Source of the DNA: Bradyrhizobium sp. dw_411
GTDB lineage: Bacteria > Pseudomonadota > Alphaproteobacteria > Rhizobiales > Xanthobacteraceae
Assembly: GCF_018449695.1 (NCBI RefSeq)
Contig: NZ_JAAVUY010000002.1
Location: 495,014-559,013 of the forward strand
Length of the DNA: 64,000 nt
Reading direction: 5' to 3'
The notes under the pieces are model-generated. The model was given only the letters and a program-made list of their open reading frames with translations. It searched no databases and was not told the DNA's origin. Shown here piece after piece: positions 26,222-35,398 of this stretch; position 1 is the first letter of the stretch, and every line of letters begins with the position of its first letter. The position numbers and the translations under genes are program-made.

Positions 26222-28024
26222 TTAACGCCCGGCCGCGTAACCCTGCATGCCCCTTGGATTGGCGGCGGCGCGGCGGCGGCGGCCGATTTTCGAGGCCGCG
26301 GTGAGACGGCCTTCCGACCAATCGGGGCCGACCTCAACGATGTGGCCGCGGTCTTTCAACGCGTCGACGGTCGCCTTCGGCACGCGGTTCTCGACCACGA
26401 GCACGCCGGGCCGCGCGGTGCGGGGCCAGAACGAGATCGGGAAATGTTCCGAATGCCATGCCGGGGCGTCGATCGCTTCCTGCAGATTGAGCCTGGCATG
26501 GACATGGCGCAAAAAGAATTGCGTGGTCCATTGATCCTGCTGGTCGCCGCCGGGCGAACCCCATGCCAGATATGGCTCGCCATCGCGCAGCGCCATGGTC
26601 GGGCTCAATGTCGTGCGCGGGCGCTTGCCCGGCGCCAGTGCGGCGGGATGGTCTTCCTCAAGCCAGAACATCTGGGCGCGGCTGCCGAGGCAGAAGCCGA
26701 GTTCCGGTATCACCGGCGATGATTGCAGCCAGCCGCCGGACGGCGTCGCCGAAATCATGTTGCCGGCCTGATCGATGATATCGAAATGCACAGTGTCGCC
26801 GCGCACCTCGCCGAACCGGCCGACCGTAGGTTCGCCAGCGCCCATTGCGCCGACCGCCTCGCGCTGGCCTTCCTGCTTGCGCAGCTTGACGACGGAGCCA
26901 AAGCCTTCGACCGAGCCGGGGATGAAATCGAGCGAAGCCCTGTCCGTGATCAGTTTGCGGCGCTCGTCATTATAGGCGTCGGACAACAGCGTCGCGATCG
27001 GGATCTCGTTGAATTTCGGATCGCCATAGAATTTCTCGCGGTCGGCAAATGCGAGTTTGGCGCATTCGGTCTGAAGATGAATGAATTCCGGACCGGCGGG
27101 GTCGAGCCCGTCGAGTTCAAAACCCTTCAACAGCGCGAGCTGCTGCAGCATCACCGGACCCTGGCTCCAGACGCCGGCCTTGCAGACGGTGTAGCGGCCG
27201 TAATCGTAGGTCAGCGGCGCTTCGGTGGTAGGTTGCCAGCGCGCCATGTCGTCGGCGGTCAGGACGCCGCGATGCGGCGAGCCGCTGACGTCCATGACTT
27301 CCTGCGTGCGACAGAAATTGCCGATCGCTTCGGCAACGAAGCCGTGCGACCATGCCTGGCGCGCGCGGTCGATCTGGGCCACGCGGTCGGCACCGGCGCT
27401 TTCGGCTTCGGTGAGGATGCGGGCATAGGTTTCCGACAGCGTCTTGTTGGTGAAGAGCGTGCCGGGTTTCGGCACTTCACCATTCGGCAAATAGACCGCG
27501 GCCGAGGTCTTCCAGTATTTGCGGAACAACTGCTCGACGGTGGCAATCGTCGCGGATACGCGTTCCACCAAAGGATAGCCGTCGCGGGCATAGGCGATGG
27601 CGGGTTCGAGCACGTCGCGCAGCCGCATCGTGCCGTAATCGCGTAACAACAACATCCAGGATTCGAATGTGCCGGGAACGCAGGCCGCCAACAGGCCGGT
27701 TCCGGGCACCATCTCCAGGCCTTCGCTGCGATAATGCGCGATGGTGGCGCCTTGGGGCGCGGGACCTTGGCCGCAAATCACCTCGGTGCGCCCGCGCTTG
27801 ATATCGTGCACGATGATCGGCACGTCGCCGCCGGGGCCGTTCAAATGTGGTTCCACAACCTGCAGCGTGAACGCCGTGGCCACGCCGGCATCGAACGCAT
27901 TGCCGCCCTTTTCGAGGATGCCCATTCCGACCGCGGTAGCGATCCAGTGGGTGGAGGTCACGACCCCGAAAGTGCCCTCGATTTCAGGCCTGGTGGTGAA
28001 TGGGTCGGGATTGATCTTGCTCAT
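26222..28024 (-). CDS. ggt: Gamma-glutamyltransferase family protein
   Basis: A 600-residue Ntn-hydrolase that should cut itself into large and small subunits before the threonine in RGDTVHFDIID (about residue 410). Other family landmarks: GGNAFDAGVATAF, NGPGGD, PRTTLSPTMALRDGEPYLAWGSPGG. No signal peptide is visible, so it is probably cytoplasmic, unlike E. coli Ggt, and fits hydrolysis of substrates after import. The loop after the glycine pair reads GGDQQDQW where E. coli has GGSRI, a variant seen in non-classical GGT-like amidases. It is separated by 105 bp from the OppF-type gene upstream and by 8 bp from DUF1028. Confidence 0.9.
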   Translation of the reverse strand: MSKINPDPFTTRPEIEGTFGVVTSTHWIATAVGMGILEKGGNAFDAGVATAFTLQVVEPHLNGPGGDVPIIVHDIKRGRTEVICGQGPAPQGATIAHYRSEGLEMVPGTGLLAACVPGTFESWMLLLRDYGTMRLRDVLEPAIAYARDGYPLVERVSATIATVEQLFRKYWKTSAAVYLPNGEVPKPGTLFTNKTLSETYARILTEAESAGADRVAQIDRARQAWSHGFVAEAIGNFCRTQEVMDVSGSPHRGVLTADDMARWQPTTEAPLTYDYGRYTVCKAGVWSQGPVMLQQLALLKGFELDGLDPAGPEFIHLQTECAKLAFADREKFYGDPKFNEIPIATLLSDAYNDERRKLITDRASLDFIPGSVEGFGSVVKLRKQEGQREAVGAMGAGEPTVGRFGEVRGDTVHFDIIDQAGNMISATPSGGWLQSSPVIPELGFCLGSRAQMFWLEEDHPAALAPGKRPRTTLSPTMALRDGEPYLAWGSPGGDQQDQWTTQFFLRHVHARLNLQEAIDAPAWHSEHFPISFWPRTARPGVLVVENRVPKATVDALKDRGHIVEVGPDWSEGRLTAASKIGRRRRAAANPRGMQGYAAGR

Positions 28025-28129
28025 GGGAATCCATCGTTGTTTTTAAAGGCCTTGCGGGCGGCGCACTTGACCACAGCCGGGGCGGCCTGCCAACCGGCCC
28101 GGCGCCATGCGCCGCTCCCATCCCTGTGA

Positions 28130-29131
28130 TCATACGGCGGCAGTCGCGGCAGCGGGATTGTTGACGGCGTGGCAAGCGACGCCGTCGATCAACGCGGGCG
28201 CCTGTTGGCGGCAGCGATCGAACACCAGCGGGCAGCGCGGGTTAAAGGCACAGCCGGGCGGCGGATCGATCGGGTTCGGGATTTCGCCCTTGACGGGAAT
28301 CCGCTGGCGGCCGGACATCGCCAGATCGGGCACCGCGCCCAGCAGCATTTTCGTATAGGGCATGCGCGGATTATTGAACAATTCGCGGCCTTCCGCGATC
28401 TCGACGATGCGACCGAGATACATCACGCCGATGCGCTTCGCCATATGGCGGACTACGGCGAGGTTGTGGCTGATGAAGAGATAGGTGAGGCCGAATTTGT
28501 CCTGCAGGTCGCGCATCAAATTAAGGATTTGGGCCTGCACGGAAACATCGAGCGCCGAGGTCGGCTCGTCGCACACGATGAATTCGGCTTCAGAGGCCAA
28601 GGCGCGGGCGATCGCGATGCGTTGCCGTTGGCCGCCGGAAAACTCATGCGGATATTTCCAGCCGTCGTCGGCGTGGAGTCCGACCAGGCCCAGCAACTCG
28701 CCGACGCGTGCCTGAATATGGCGTTCGCCCTGGATCAGATCGAACGCCCGAATCGGCTCGGCGACAATCGCGTCGACCCGAAGCCGCGGGTTGAGGCTCG
28801 CATAAGGGTCCTGGAAAATCATCTGGATGCGGCGGCGCAATTGCCGGCGCGCCTGCGATTGCTTGGCGTCGGTCATCGAAACGCCATCGATAATGACTTC
28901 GCCCGATGTCGGCGGCAGCAGGCCGACGATCATCCGTGCGACGGTCGTCTTGCCTGAACCGGATTCGCCGACCAGCGCAAAGGTCTCGCCTTTGGCGATA
29001 TCGAAGCTGATGCCGTCGACGGCTTTAAGGGTTTCCAGATGGCCGCCTTCAAGCATCCGGTTGAGCCACGGCTTCGAGACGTCGAACACGCGGCGCAAAT
29101 TCCTGGCTTCGATGAAAGGCACTGAAATCAT
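28130..29131 (-). CDS. Peptide ABC transporter ATP-binding protein, OppF type
   Basis: A 333-residue ATPase: Walker A GESGSGKTT (about residues 54-62), Q-loop [14 protein letters not shown], signature [15 protein letters not shown], Walker B FIVCDEPTSALD, H-loop FISHNLAVVRH, C-terminal cysteine cluster PPGCAFNPRCPLVFDRC. The second complete importer of the array uses it with the OppD-type partner, with which it overlaps by 4 bp. The N-terminal insert SKPWLNRMLEGGHLETL is typical of the OppF rather than the OppD branch. Confidence 0.92.
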   Translation of the reverse strand: MISVPFIEARNLRRVFDVSKPWLNRMLEGGHLETLKAVDGISFDIAKGETFALVGESGSGKTTVARMIVGLLPPTSGEVIIDGVSMTDAKQSQARRQLRRRIQMIFQDPYASLNPRLRVDAIVAEPIRAFDLIQGERHIQARVGELLGLVGLHADDGWKYPHEFSGGQRQRIAIARALASEAEFIVCDEPTSALDVSVQAQILNLMRDLQDKFGLTYLFISHNLAVVRHMAKRIGVMYLGRIVEIAEGRELFNNPRMPYTKMLLGAVPDLAMSGRQRIPVKGEIPNPIDPPPGCAFNPRCPLVFDRCRQQAPALIDGVACHAVNNPAAATAAV

Positions 29132-30114
29132 GCCGCGGACACTTTCGCCGGCGTGTCGTAGAGATGGCAGGCTACAGCTTGCGTGCCGTGCATCATCGGC
29201 TCCGGCCGCTCAACCCGGCAGCGATCGAACGCAAAAGCGCAGCGCGGGTTGAACGAGCAGCCCGGCGGGATCGCGGAAAGCCTGGGCATCGAGCCGGGAA
29301 TCTGGACCAGCCGCTCGGTATTGCCGGCGAGCGTCGGGATCGCGCCCATCAGGCCCTTGGCATAGGGATGCAGCGGGTTCTGCACGACATCCCGGACCGG
29401 GCCGATCTCGGCAACGCGTCCGGAATACATCACCGCGACGCGGTCCGAGGTCTCGGCGATCACGCCCATATCATGCGTCACCAGCATCACTGCGGTGCCG
29501 TGGTCGCGGCCGAGACGCTTGATCAGCGCGATGATTTGCGCCTGCACCGATACATCCAACGCGGTGGTGGGTTCGTCGGCGATGATCAGTTCGGGTTCGG
29601 CGCAGATCGCCAGCGCAATCACCACGCGCTGGCGCATGCCGCCGGAGAACTCATGCGGATAGGCGTCGATGCGCTTGTCCGGCGCGGGAATGCCGACTTC
29701 GGCGAGGAGATCGATAGCGCGTTTGCGCGCGGCGGATTCAGATAGAGTGCTGTGGGTCCGGATGGTCTCGACCAATTGATCGCCGATCTTGTAGAGCGGG
29801 TTCAGACTGGTCAGCGGATCCTGAAAGATCATTCCGATGCGCTTGCCCCGGATGCGGCGCATCTCTTCCGGCGGCAGGTTGTCGATCCGCAAACCCGAGA
29901 GGTAAATCTCGCCGCCGCTAAGACGCCCGGGCGGATCAATCAGTCCGATCACCGCGAGGCCGGTGACGGATTTGCCCGCGCCGGACTCGCCGACCACGCC
30001 GAGCACCTCGCCCTTGGCGATATCGAAGGAAATGCCGTCGATGGCGCGCAGCACGCTGTGGCGGGTGACAAATTCGACGCTTAGATTATGCACGGAAAGT
30101 ACTGGTTCGGTCAT
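29128..30114 (-). CDS. Peptide ABC transporter ATP-binding protein, OppD type
   Basis: A 328-residue ATPase: Walker A GESGAGKSV, Q-loop IFQDPLTSLNPLY, signature [15 protein letters not shown], Walker [14 protein letters not shown]-loop LVTHDMGVIAET, cysteine cluster PPGCSFNPRCAFAFDRC. The open frame extends to 30183, but that would overlap the upstream permease gene; ATG 30114 (MTEPVLSVHNLSVEF) begins the conserved domain and leaves a 28-bp gap. Confidence 0.92.
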   Translation of the reverse strand: MTEPVLSVHNLSVEFVTRHSVLRAIDGISFDIAKGEVLGVVGESGAGKSVTGLAVIGLIDPPGRLSGGEIYLSGLRIDNLPPEEMRRIRGKRIGMIFQDPLTSLNPLYKIGDQLVETIRTHSTLSESAARKRAIDLLAEVGIPAPDKRIDAYPHEFSGGMRQRVVIALAICAEPELIIADEPTTALDVSVQAQIIALIKRLGRDHGTAVMLVTHDMGVIAETSDRVAVMYSGRVAEIGPVRDVVQNPLHPYAKGLMGAIPTLAGNTERLVQIPGSMPRLSAIPPGCSFNPRCAFAFDRCRVERPEPMMHGTQAVACHLYDTPAKVSAA

Positions 30115-30142
30115 GCGGTCCGGTATCCCCGAGCTTCGGTCA

Positions 30143-31102
30143 TCATCGGAGTTTCGGATTAAGCGCGTCGCGCAGCCAGTCACCGAGCAGATTGATGGAG
30201 AGGATCAGCGCCGCGAGCGCAATGCCCGGGAAGGCGACGATCCACCACTCGCCCGAAAACAGATAATTATTGCCGATCCGGATCAGGGTGCCGAGTGACG
30301 GCATGGTGTCCGGCATACCCGCGCCCAGAAACGACAAGGTTGCCTCGGTGATGATCGCCAGCGCGAGATTGATGGTCGCGATCACGAGAATGGGCCCCAT
30401 GGTATTCGGCAGCACGTGCCGCAGCATGATGACATGGGCGGGAAGGCCGATCAGTTGCGCTGCGGCGACATAATCCTTGTTCTTCTCCACCATGACCGAG
30501 CCGCGCACGGTGCGGGCATATTGCACCCAGAAACTCAATCCGATCGCGAACACCAGAACCGCGAGCGTGCTCATGGCATCGAGGCGATTGCCGAACACCG
30601 ATTTGGCGACGCCGTTGACGAGCAGCGCGATCAGAATCGCCGGGAAGGTGAGTTGCACATCGGCGATGCGCATGATCAGGCTGTCGATCGCGCCGCCGAA
30701 ATAGCCGGCGACCAGTCCTAGCAGGATACCGAGCGCGCCTGAAAATACGACGCCGAGCACGCCCACGGTAAGAGAAATGCGCAAGCCATAGAGAATGGCG
30801 GAAAATACATCGCGGCCTTGCTCGTCGGTGCCGAGCAGGAACGGGCTTTGGCCCTCCGCCGTCCACAATGGCTCGATGCGCGAATTCATCAATTGGAGCT
30901 GCGCCGGATCGAACGGATTTTGCACGGCCAGCAGAGGGGCGGCGATCGCGAGCAGAAACAGCAGCAGCGTCACCGCGGCGGCCACCATCGTGAGTCGGGA
31001 GCGGCGGAACGAATAGAACACGTCGCTCGCCAGCGCGCGCCGCAGCCAGCCCGCGTCCGGGACGCTTGAACTGGTTTGATGTGGGACGGCGGCGTTGGAC
31101 AT
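30143..31102 (-). CDS. Peptide ABC permease, OppC type
   Basis: A 319-residue permease with a long cytoplasmic N-terminus, a first helix at about 47-67 (MVAAAVTLLLFLLAIAAPLLA), the LLGTDEQGRDVFSAILYGLRISL family motif and the EAA loop DYVAAAQLIGLPAHVIMLRHVLPNTMGP. ATG 31102 was preferred over the longer frame because it lies 13 bp after the preceding stop. Confidence 0.9.
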   Translation of the reverse strand: MSNAAVPHQTSSSVPDAGWLRRALASDVFYSFRRSRLTMVAAAVTLLLFLLAIAAPLLAVQNPFDPAQLQLMNSRIEPLWTAEGQSPFLLGTDEQGRDVFSAILYGLRISLTVGVLGVVFSGALGILLGLVAGYFGGAIDSLIMRIADVQLTFPAILIALLVNGVAKSVFGNRLDAMSTLAVLVFAIGLSFWVQYARTVRGSVMVEKNKDYVAAAQLIGLPAHVIMLRHVLPNTMGPILVIATINLALAIITEATLSFLGAGMPDTMPSLGTLIRIGNNYLFSGEWWIVAFPGIALAALILSINLLGDWLRDALNPKLR

Positions 31103-31115
31103 GCAGGGCTCGCAA

Positions 31116-32096
31116 TCAGGTCGTGTGGCCGACAGTCGCGCGCAGGCGCGGATCGACAACCGTGTAGAGAATATCGACTACGAGATTGATGGTGACGAAG
31201 ATCAGCGACACCATGATCAGGTAGGCCGCCATGATCGGGATATCGACGTTTTGCACCGCCTGAACAAACAACAGCCCCATGCCCGGCCATTGGAAAACGG
31301 TTTCGGTAATGATTGCAAATGCAATTACCGAGCCAAATTGCAGCCCGGCGACCGTGATGACGGGAACCAGCGTGTTCTTGAGCGCGTGCCCGAAATGGAT
31401 CGCGCGCGTGGTCAATCCGCGCGCCCGCGCGAACCGGATATAGTCCGTGCGAAGCACCTCAAGCATTTCGGCGCGCACCAGCCGCATGATCAGCGTCATC
31501 TGGAACAGGCCGAGCGTGATCGACGGCAGGATCAGGGCTTTGAGGCCGGAGAGCGTGAGCAGGCCTGTGGTCCACCAGCCGATCGGCACCACGTCGCCGC
31601 GGCCGAACGACGGCAGCCAGCCCAGCGTGACCGCGAACAGATAGATCAGAAGAATGCCGATCAGAAAAGTCGGTAGCGAGATTCCAATCAGCGATACCGC
31701 CTGGAACAGTTTTGCGAGCAGAGTGTCACGCCGCAGCGCGCAATAGACTCCCATCAGGATGCCGAAGATCATCGCGAGTATCGTGGCGCAGGTCGCAAGT
31801 TCCAGCGTGGCCGGCATCCGCTCTTTCAGAAGGTCAGCAACCGGCAGGCGGAACTGGTAGGACACCCCGAACTTGAACTGCGCCGCGTTGACCAAATATC
31901 GCGTGAATTGGACCAGCACCGGGTCGTCAAGGCCAAGCGACGCGCGGATATTGGCGCGCTCGGCCGCCGAAGTGTCGATCGAAACGATCTGGTTGACCGG
32001 ATCGCCGGCGAACCGGAACATCGAGAACGAGATGATCCCGACGGCGATCATGACGCCGATGGCCTGGATGGCGCGGCGAAGAGTGAAAGCGAGCAT
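31116..32096 (-). CDS. Peptide ABC permease, OppB type
   Basis: A 326-residue permease. N-terminal helix TLRRAIQAIGVMIAVGIISFSMFRFAGDP, ARANIRASLGLDDPVLVQFTRYL, and the EAA loop DYIRFARARGLTTRAIHFGHALKNTLVP are as in OppB/DppB. Its leader contains a 15-bp tandem repeat and, further up, a terminator-like stem, so it may be expressed at a lower level than the binding-protein gene in front of it. Confidence 0.9.
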   Translation of the reverse strand: MLAFTLRRAIQAIGVMIAVGIISFSMFRFAGDPVNQIVSIDTSAAERANIRASLGLDDPVLVQFTRYLVNAAQFKFGVSYQFRLPVADLLKERMPATLELATCATILAMIFGILMGVYCALRRDTLLAKLFQAVSLIGISLPTFLIGILLIYLFAVTLGWLPSFGRGDVVPIGWWTTGLLTLSGLKALILPSITLGLFQMTLIMRLVRAEMLEVLRTDYIRFARARGLTTRAIHFGHALKNTLVPVITVAGLQFGSVIAFAIITETVFQWPGMGLLFVQAVQNVDIPIMAAYLIMVSLIFVTINLVVDILYTVVDPRLRATVGHTT

Positions 32097-32112
32097 CTGT
32101 TCCTTTCACTTC

Positions 32113-32157
32113 TCTTTAGAGGGCGGCTCTTTAGAGGGCGGCTTTTCAGAGACGGCG
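32113..32157 (-). repeat. 15-bp tandem repeat in the OppB-type leader
   Basis: TCTTTAGAGGGCGGC occurs twice in direct succession (32113-32127, 32128-32142), followed by a degenerate third unit TTTTCAGAGACGGC. It ends 16 bp from the permease start codon. Each unit could bind the same protein or shift spacing by slippage. Confidence 0.8.
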
Positions 32158-32179
32158 CGCGCCGTTCCCTAACTCAAAA

Positions 32180-32209
32180 CGAAAAATCCCGGAAGCAGAC
32201 ACTTCCGGG
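32180..32209 (-). terminator. Terminator/attenuator after the binding-protein gene
   Basis: On the minus strand, CCCGGAAG and CTTCCGGG pair around a six-base loop and are followed by ATTTTTCGTTTT. It lies about 20 bp after the binding-protein stop and about 85 bp before the permease start. Partial termination would give more receptor than channel transcript. Confidence 0.75.
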
Positions 32210-32229
32210 TTTCTTGGCGAATAAAGCTC

Positions 32230-33840
32230 CTATTCCTGTTTCGTCGCCCAGTAGAGCAAAACCTGATTGTCCGCGCGCTGGGTCAATTTCACTTTCTTCG
32301 AAACGCCCCATGCCAGCGCCTGCTGATGCACGGGGATATAGCCATAATCTTTAATCACAAGCTCGAAGGCCTGCTTGATCATCTGGTCGCGCTTGGCGTT
32401 ATCGAGTTCGACCAGCACCTTGTCGGTGAGCGCATCCATGTCCTTGTTGCAATAGCCGCCGAGATTGGCTTCGCCGCGGGTCGGCTCCTTCGGGTCATGG
32501 CAGCCCAAGATGTCGTACAGCACGTTGTGGGAATCCATCGAGGCCGGTGTCCAGCCCAACAGATAGAACGAGGTCTGGTAGCCGCCGGGCTTCAGCACCT
32601 TGCCGAAATATTGCGCCTTGGGTTGCGCCAGCAGGTTCACCTTCACGCCGATCCGCGCCAGCATGCCGACGACTGCCTGACAGATATCGGCGTCGTTGAC
32701 GTAGCGGTCGTTGGGGCAATCCATCGTGACTTCGAAGCCGTCGGGATAGCCGGCGTCGGCCATCAGTTTCTTGGCGGCGTCCGGATCGGCTTTGGGCCGG
32801 GTGAAGTCCTTGGAGAGCGCGAACAGTTGCGGCGCAATCATCAGCGCCGAGGGCGTCGAGAGGCCGCGCATCACGCGGTTCTTGATCAGATCGACGTCGA
32901 TCGCCTTGTAGAAGGCTTCGCGGACCCGGATGTCCTTGAACGGGTTCTTGCCCTTGATGTTGGAATACAGCAGTTCGTCGCGCGACTGGTCCATGCCGAG
33001 AAAGATAGTGCGAATTTCCGGGCCGGCCATCACGGTGGCGTTGCCGCCCGAATTGACCCGCTGGATATCCTGGGTCGGAACCGGCTCGATGACGTCGACT
33101 TCACCCGACAGCAATGCGGCCACTCGTGTGGCGGCCGAACCGATCGATGTAAAAACGATTTCCTTGAGATTATGCTCAGGCTTGTTCCACCAGCCCGGAT
33201 AGACCTTGAACACGGTTTTCACGCCGGGCTGATGGCTCTCGATCGTGAAGGGGCCGGTGCCGTTTTCGTGCAACGACGCATAGCTTGGCGTGGTGGCGGA
33301 AGCCGGGGTCGGCGCGACCGCGTTGTTATCCTCGCACCACTTCTTGTCCATGATGAACCAGCCGTCCCACTGCGAAATCAGAATGGGATTGGGCGAGTCG
33401 AGTTTCACATCGACCGTGTAGTCGTCGATCTTGACGAACTTGGCGTCGGCCGGAACGTTGGTCAGGAAGTTCGAGCCTTTGGCGCGCACCCGATCGGCTG
33501 AAAAAATCACGTCGTCGGCGGTGAAGGGGTCGCCATTATGGAATTTGACGTTCTTGCGCAGATGAAAGCGCCAGCGGGTCGGCTCGGGCGTTTCCCAGCT
33601 TTCGGCGAGCGCCGGCGCGATCTTCAGATCCTTGTCGCGGGTGACCAGGCCCTCATAGACGTGGGCGTGATGGGCAATGGTCGTGGTTTCCTTGACCGTG
33701 TAGGGATCGAGCGATTTGAGCTCGCCCTGGTTGGCGTAACGCAGGGTCTGGCTTGACGCCGGTGTCATGGAAAAAGCTGTCATGGCAAAAGCGACGATCG
33801 AGACGCTGGCTGCTGCAAACAAGGCTTGACGTACCGGCAT
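32230..33840 (-). CDS. ABC transporter substrate-binding protein, family 5, head of array
   Basis: A 536-residue periplasmic receptor with a Sec signal peptide (MPVRQALFAAASVSIVAFAM, cleavage near TPASSQ). Mature start TLRYANQGELKSLDPYTVKETTT; family 5 signature KNVKFHNGDPFTADDVIFSADRV. The frame is open back to 34272, but that stretch lacks family similarity and overlaps the divergent oxidase gene, so ATG 33840 was chosen. First gene of the minus-strand array; its promoter must lie in the 195-bp divergent region. Ligand unknown; a gamma-glutamyl or other modified peptide is suggested by the GGT downstream. Confidence 0.88.
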   Translation of the reverse strand: MPVRQALFAAASVSIVAFAMTAFSMTPASSQTLRYANQGELKSLDPYTVKETTTIAHHAHVYEGLVTRDKDLKIAPALAESWETPEPTRWRFHLRKNVKFHNGDPFTADDVIFSADRVRAKGSNFLTNVPADAKFVKIDDYTVDVKLDSPNPILISQWDGWFIMDKKWCEDNNAVAPTPASATTPSYASLHENGTGPFTIESHQPGVKTVFKVYPGWWNKPEHNLKEIVFTSIGSAATRVAALLSGEVDVIEPVPTQDIQRVNSGGNATVMAGPEIRTIFLGMDQSRDELLYSNIKGKNPFKDIRVREAFYKAIDVDLIKNRVMRGLSTPSALMIAPQLFALSKDFTRPKADPDAAKKLMADAGYPDGFEVTMDCPNDRYVNDADICQAVVGMLARIGVKVNLLAQPKAQYFGKVLKPGGYQTSFYLLGWTPASMDSHNVLYDILGCHDPKEPTRGEANLGGYCNKDMDALTDKVLVELDNAKRDQMIKQAFELVIKDYGYIPVHQQALAWGVSKKVKLTQRADNQVLLYWATKQE

Positions 33841-34035
33841 GTGTTGACGTTCTCCGCTGTGCCGCGCCGCTGGTTTTCCCACGATCGACAGCTCCGACCG
33901 AGCCATGTTGCCAGAGTTTGGCTGCCACGCAAGCGTGATTTCCTTGAGCTCCCGCCTTGGTTTGCGCGACGCGGTTGCGATAACTAGCTTCACGGCAGGC
34001 GATAGCGCGTGCGTGACGTTCAACGGGAGTGCCGG
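33841..34035. promoter_or_regulatory. Divergent promoter region, peptide array / FAD oxidase
   Basis: 195 bp between two divergent starts. It must hold promoters for both units. I see GGGAGTG before the oxidase ATG as a ribosome-binding site, but no convincing paired operator. Confidence 0.45.
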
Positions 34036-35289
34036 ATGGCGGAATTCAAGGCCGATGTTCTTGTCCTGGGTGCAGGCATGGTCGGCGTCAGCGCCGCCTT
34101 GCACCTGCAGCAGCGGGGACGGGACGTCATCCTGATCGACCGCAACGAACGCGCCGGCGACGAGACCAGTTTTGGCAATGCCGGAATAATCGAAGCCGCC
34201 TCGGTCTTTCCGCTGATGTTTCCGCGGGATTTCGGCCAGATTCTCAAATATGCGATGAACCGCTCGCCGCATGTGCGCTACAGCCTGTCGGATTTGCCGA
34301 CCACGGCGCCTTGGCTGCTGCGCTACTTTCTGGCGTCATCGCCGGAGCGCGCGTTGCAAAGTGCGATGGCCGAATTGCCCTTGATCAGACGCTGCCTTGT
34401 CGAACACGAAGCGCTGATTACGGAGGCGGGCGTTCCCGAATTGTTGCGGCGGACCGGCTGGATCAAGCTGTTTCGTTCCGATGCGACGCTGGCGACGGCC
34501 GTGAGCGATTTCGAACGCGCCAAACAATATGGCGTCGCCGGCGATATTCTCGATGGCAACGCCATTACCGCGCGTGAGCCCAATCTGACCGGTGAATTCG
34601 CCGGCGCGATCCATTTTCCGGCGCCGGGATTTATTCCTGATCCCGGCGCGCTCGCCAAGGCCTATGCGGCGCTGTTCCAGCGCAAGGGCGGACGCTTTCT
34701 CGTGGGCGACGCGCGAACGCTTGAACAAAGCTCGGACCGGTGGCGCGTGAGCGGCTCCGGGGGCTCGATCAGCGCGCGCGAGGTCGTGGTGGCGCTCGGA
34801 CCGTGGTCCGATCTGGTGTTTCGCCCGCTCGGCTATTCCATTCCGCTCGGTATCAAGCGCGGCTACCATCTGCATCTGGCGCCGCGCGGCAACGCCGTGC
34901 TCAACCATCCGGTGCTCGATTCGGATCTCGGTTATCTCCTGGCGCCAATGAACCGGGGCATTCGCCTGACGACGGGCGTCGAGTTCGCCCGCCGCGATGC
35001 ACCGCCGACGCCGATCCAGATCGCGCAGGCGCTGCCGCGGGCGCATGCCCTGTTTCCGTTGGGTGAGGCGGTCGATGCCAAACCCTGGAAGGGGGCCCGG
35101 CCGTGTCTGCCCGATATGGTGCCGGTGATCGGCAAGGCGCCGCGCCATGACGGGCTGTGGTTCGATTTCGGCCACCAGCACCACGGGTTGACGCTGGGGC
35201 CAGCGACTGGCCGCCTGCTGGCGGAAATGATGACCGGCGAGACGCCTTTCACCGATCCAGCGCCCTATGCCGCCGCGCGCTTTGGTTGA
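34036..35289 (+). CDS. FAD-dependent D-amino-acid dehydrogenase-like oxidoreductase (DadA family)
   Basis: A 417-residue DAO/DadA-type flavoprotein. The FAD-binding Rossmann motif VLVLGAGMVGVSAALHLQQRG is at about residues 8-28, followed by the acidic D38 of ILIDRNERAGDETSFGNAGII, which is typical of DadA. The C-terminal GARPCLPDMVPVIGKAPRHDGLWFDFGHQHHGLTLGPATGRLLAEMM is the second FAD-contact region. Expected reaction: oxidative deamination of an amine or D-amino acid to a keto acid, electrons going to the respiratory chain. Divergence from the peptide-uptake/GGT array suggests it handles a product of that pathway. Confidence 0.87.
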   Translation: MAEFKADVLVLGAGMVGVSAALHLQQRGRDVILIDRNERAGDETSFGNAGIIEAASVFPLMFPRDFGQILKYAMNRSPHVRYSLSDLPTTAPWLLRYFLASSPERALQSAMAELPLIRRCLVEHEALITEAGVPELLRRTGWIKLFRSDATLATAVSDFERAKQYGVAGDILDGNAITAREPNLTGEFAGAIHFPAPGFIPDPGALAKAYAALFQRKGGRFLVGDARTLEQSSDRWRVSGSGGSISAREVVVALGPWSDLVFRPLGYSIPLGIKRGYHLHLAPRGNAVLNHPVLDSDLGYLLAPMNRGIRLTTGVEFARRDAPPTPIQIAQALPRAHALFPLGEAVDAKPWKGARPCLPDMVPVIGKAPRHDGLWFDFGHQHHGLTLGPATGRLLAEMMTGETPFTDPAPYAAARFG

Positions 35290-35398
35290 CCGTAAGGGCT
35301 GATTGGACGCCTTTTCGACGCTTTGCGGCGCCCTCCCATCCTTTAGATGACTTGCGTCCTGTGGCCGGTCGTGGCGATACTGCTGCAAGTTGGCTATA

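Noticed and set aside
33841..34272. 144-residue N-terminal extension of the receptor gene at 32230
   Set aside because: It precedes a normal signal peptide and overlaps the divergent oxidase gene.
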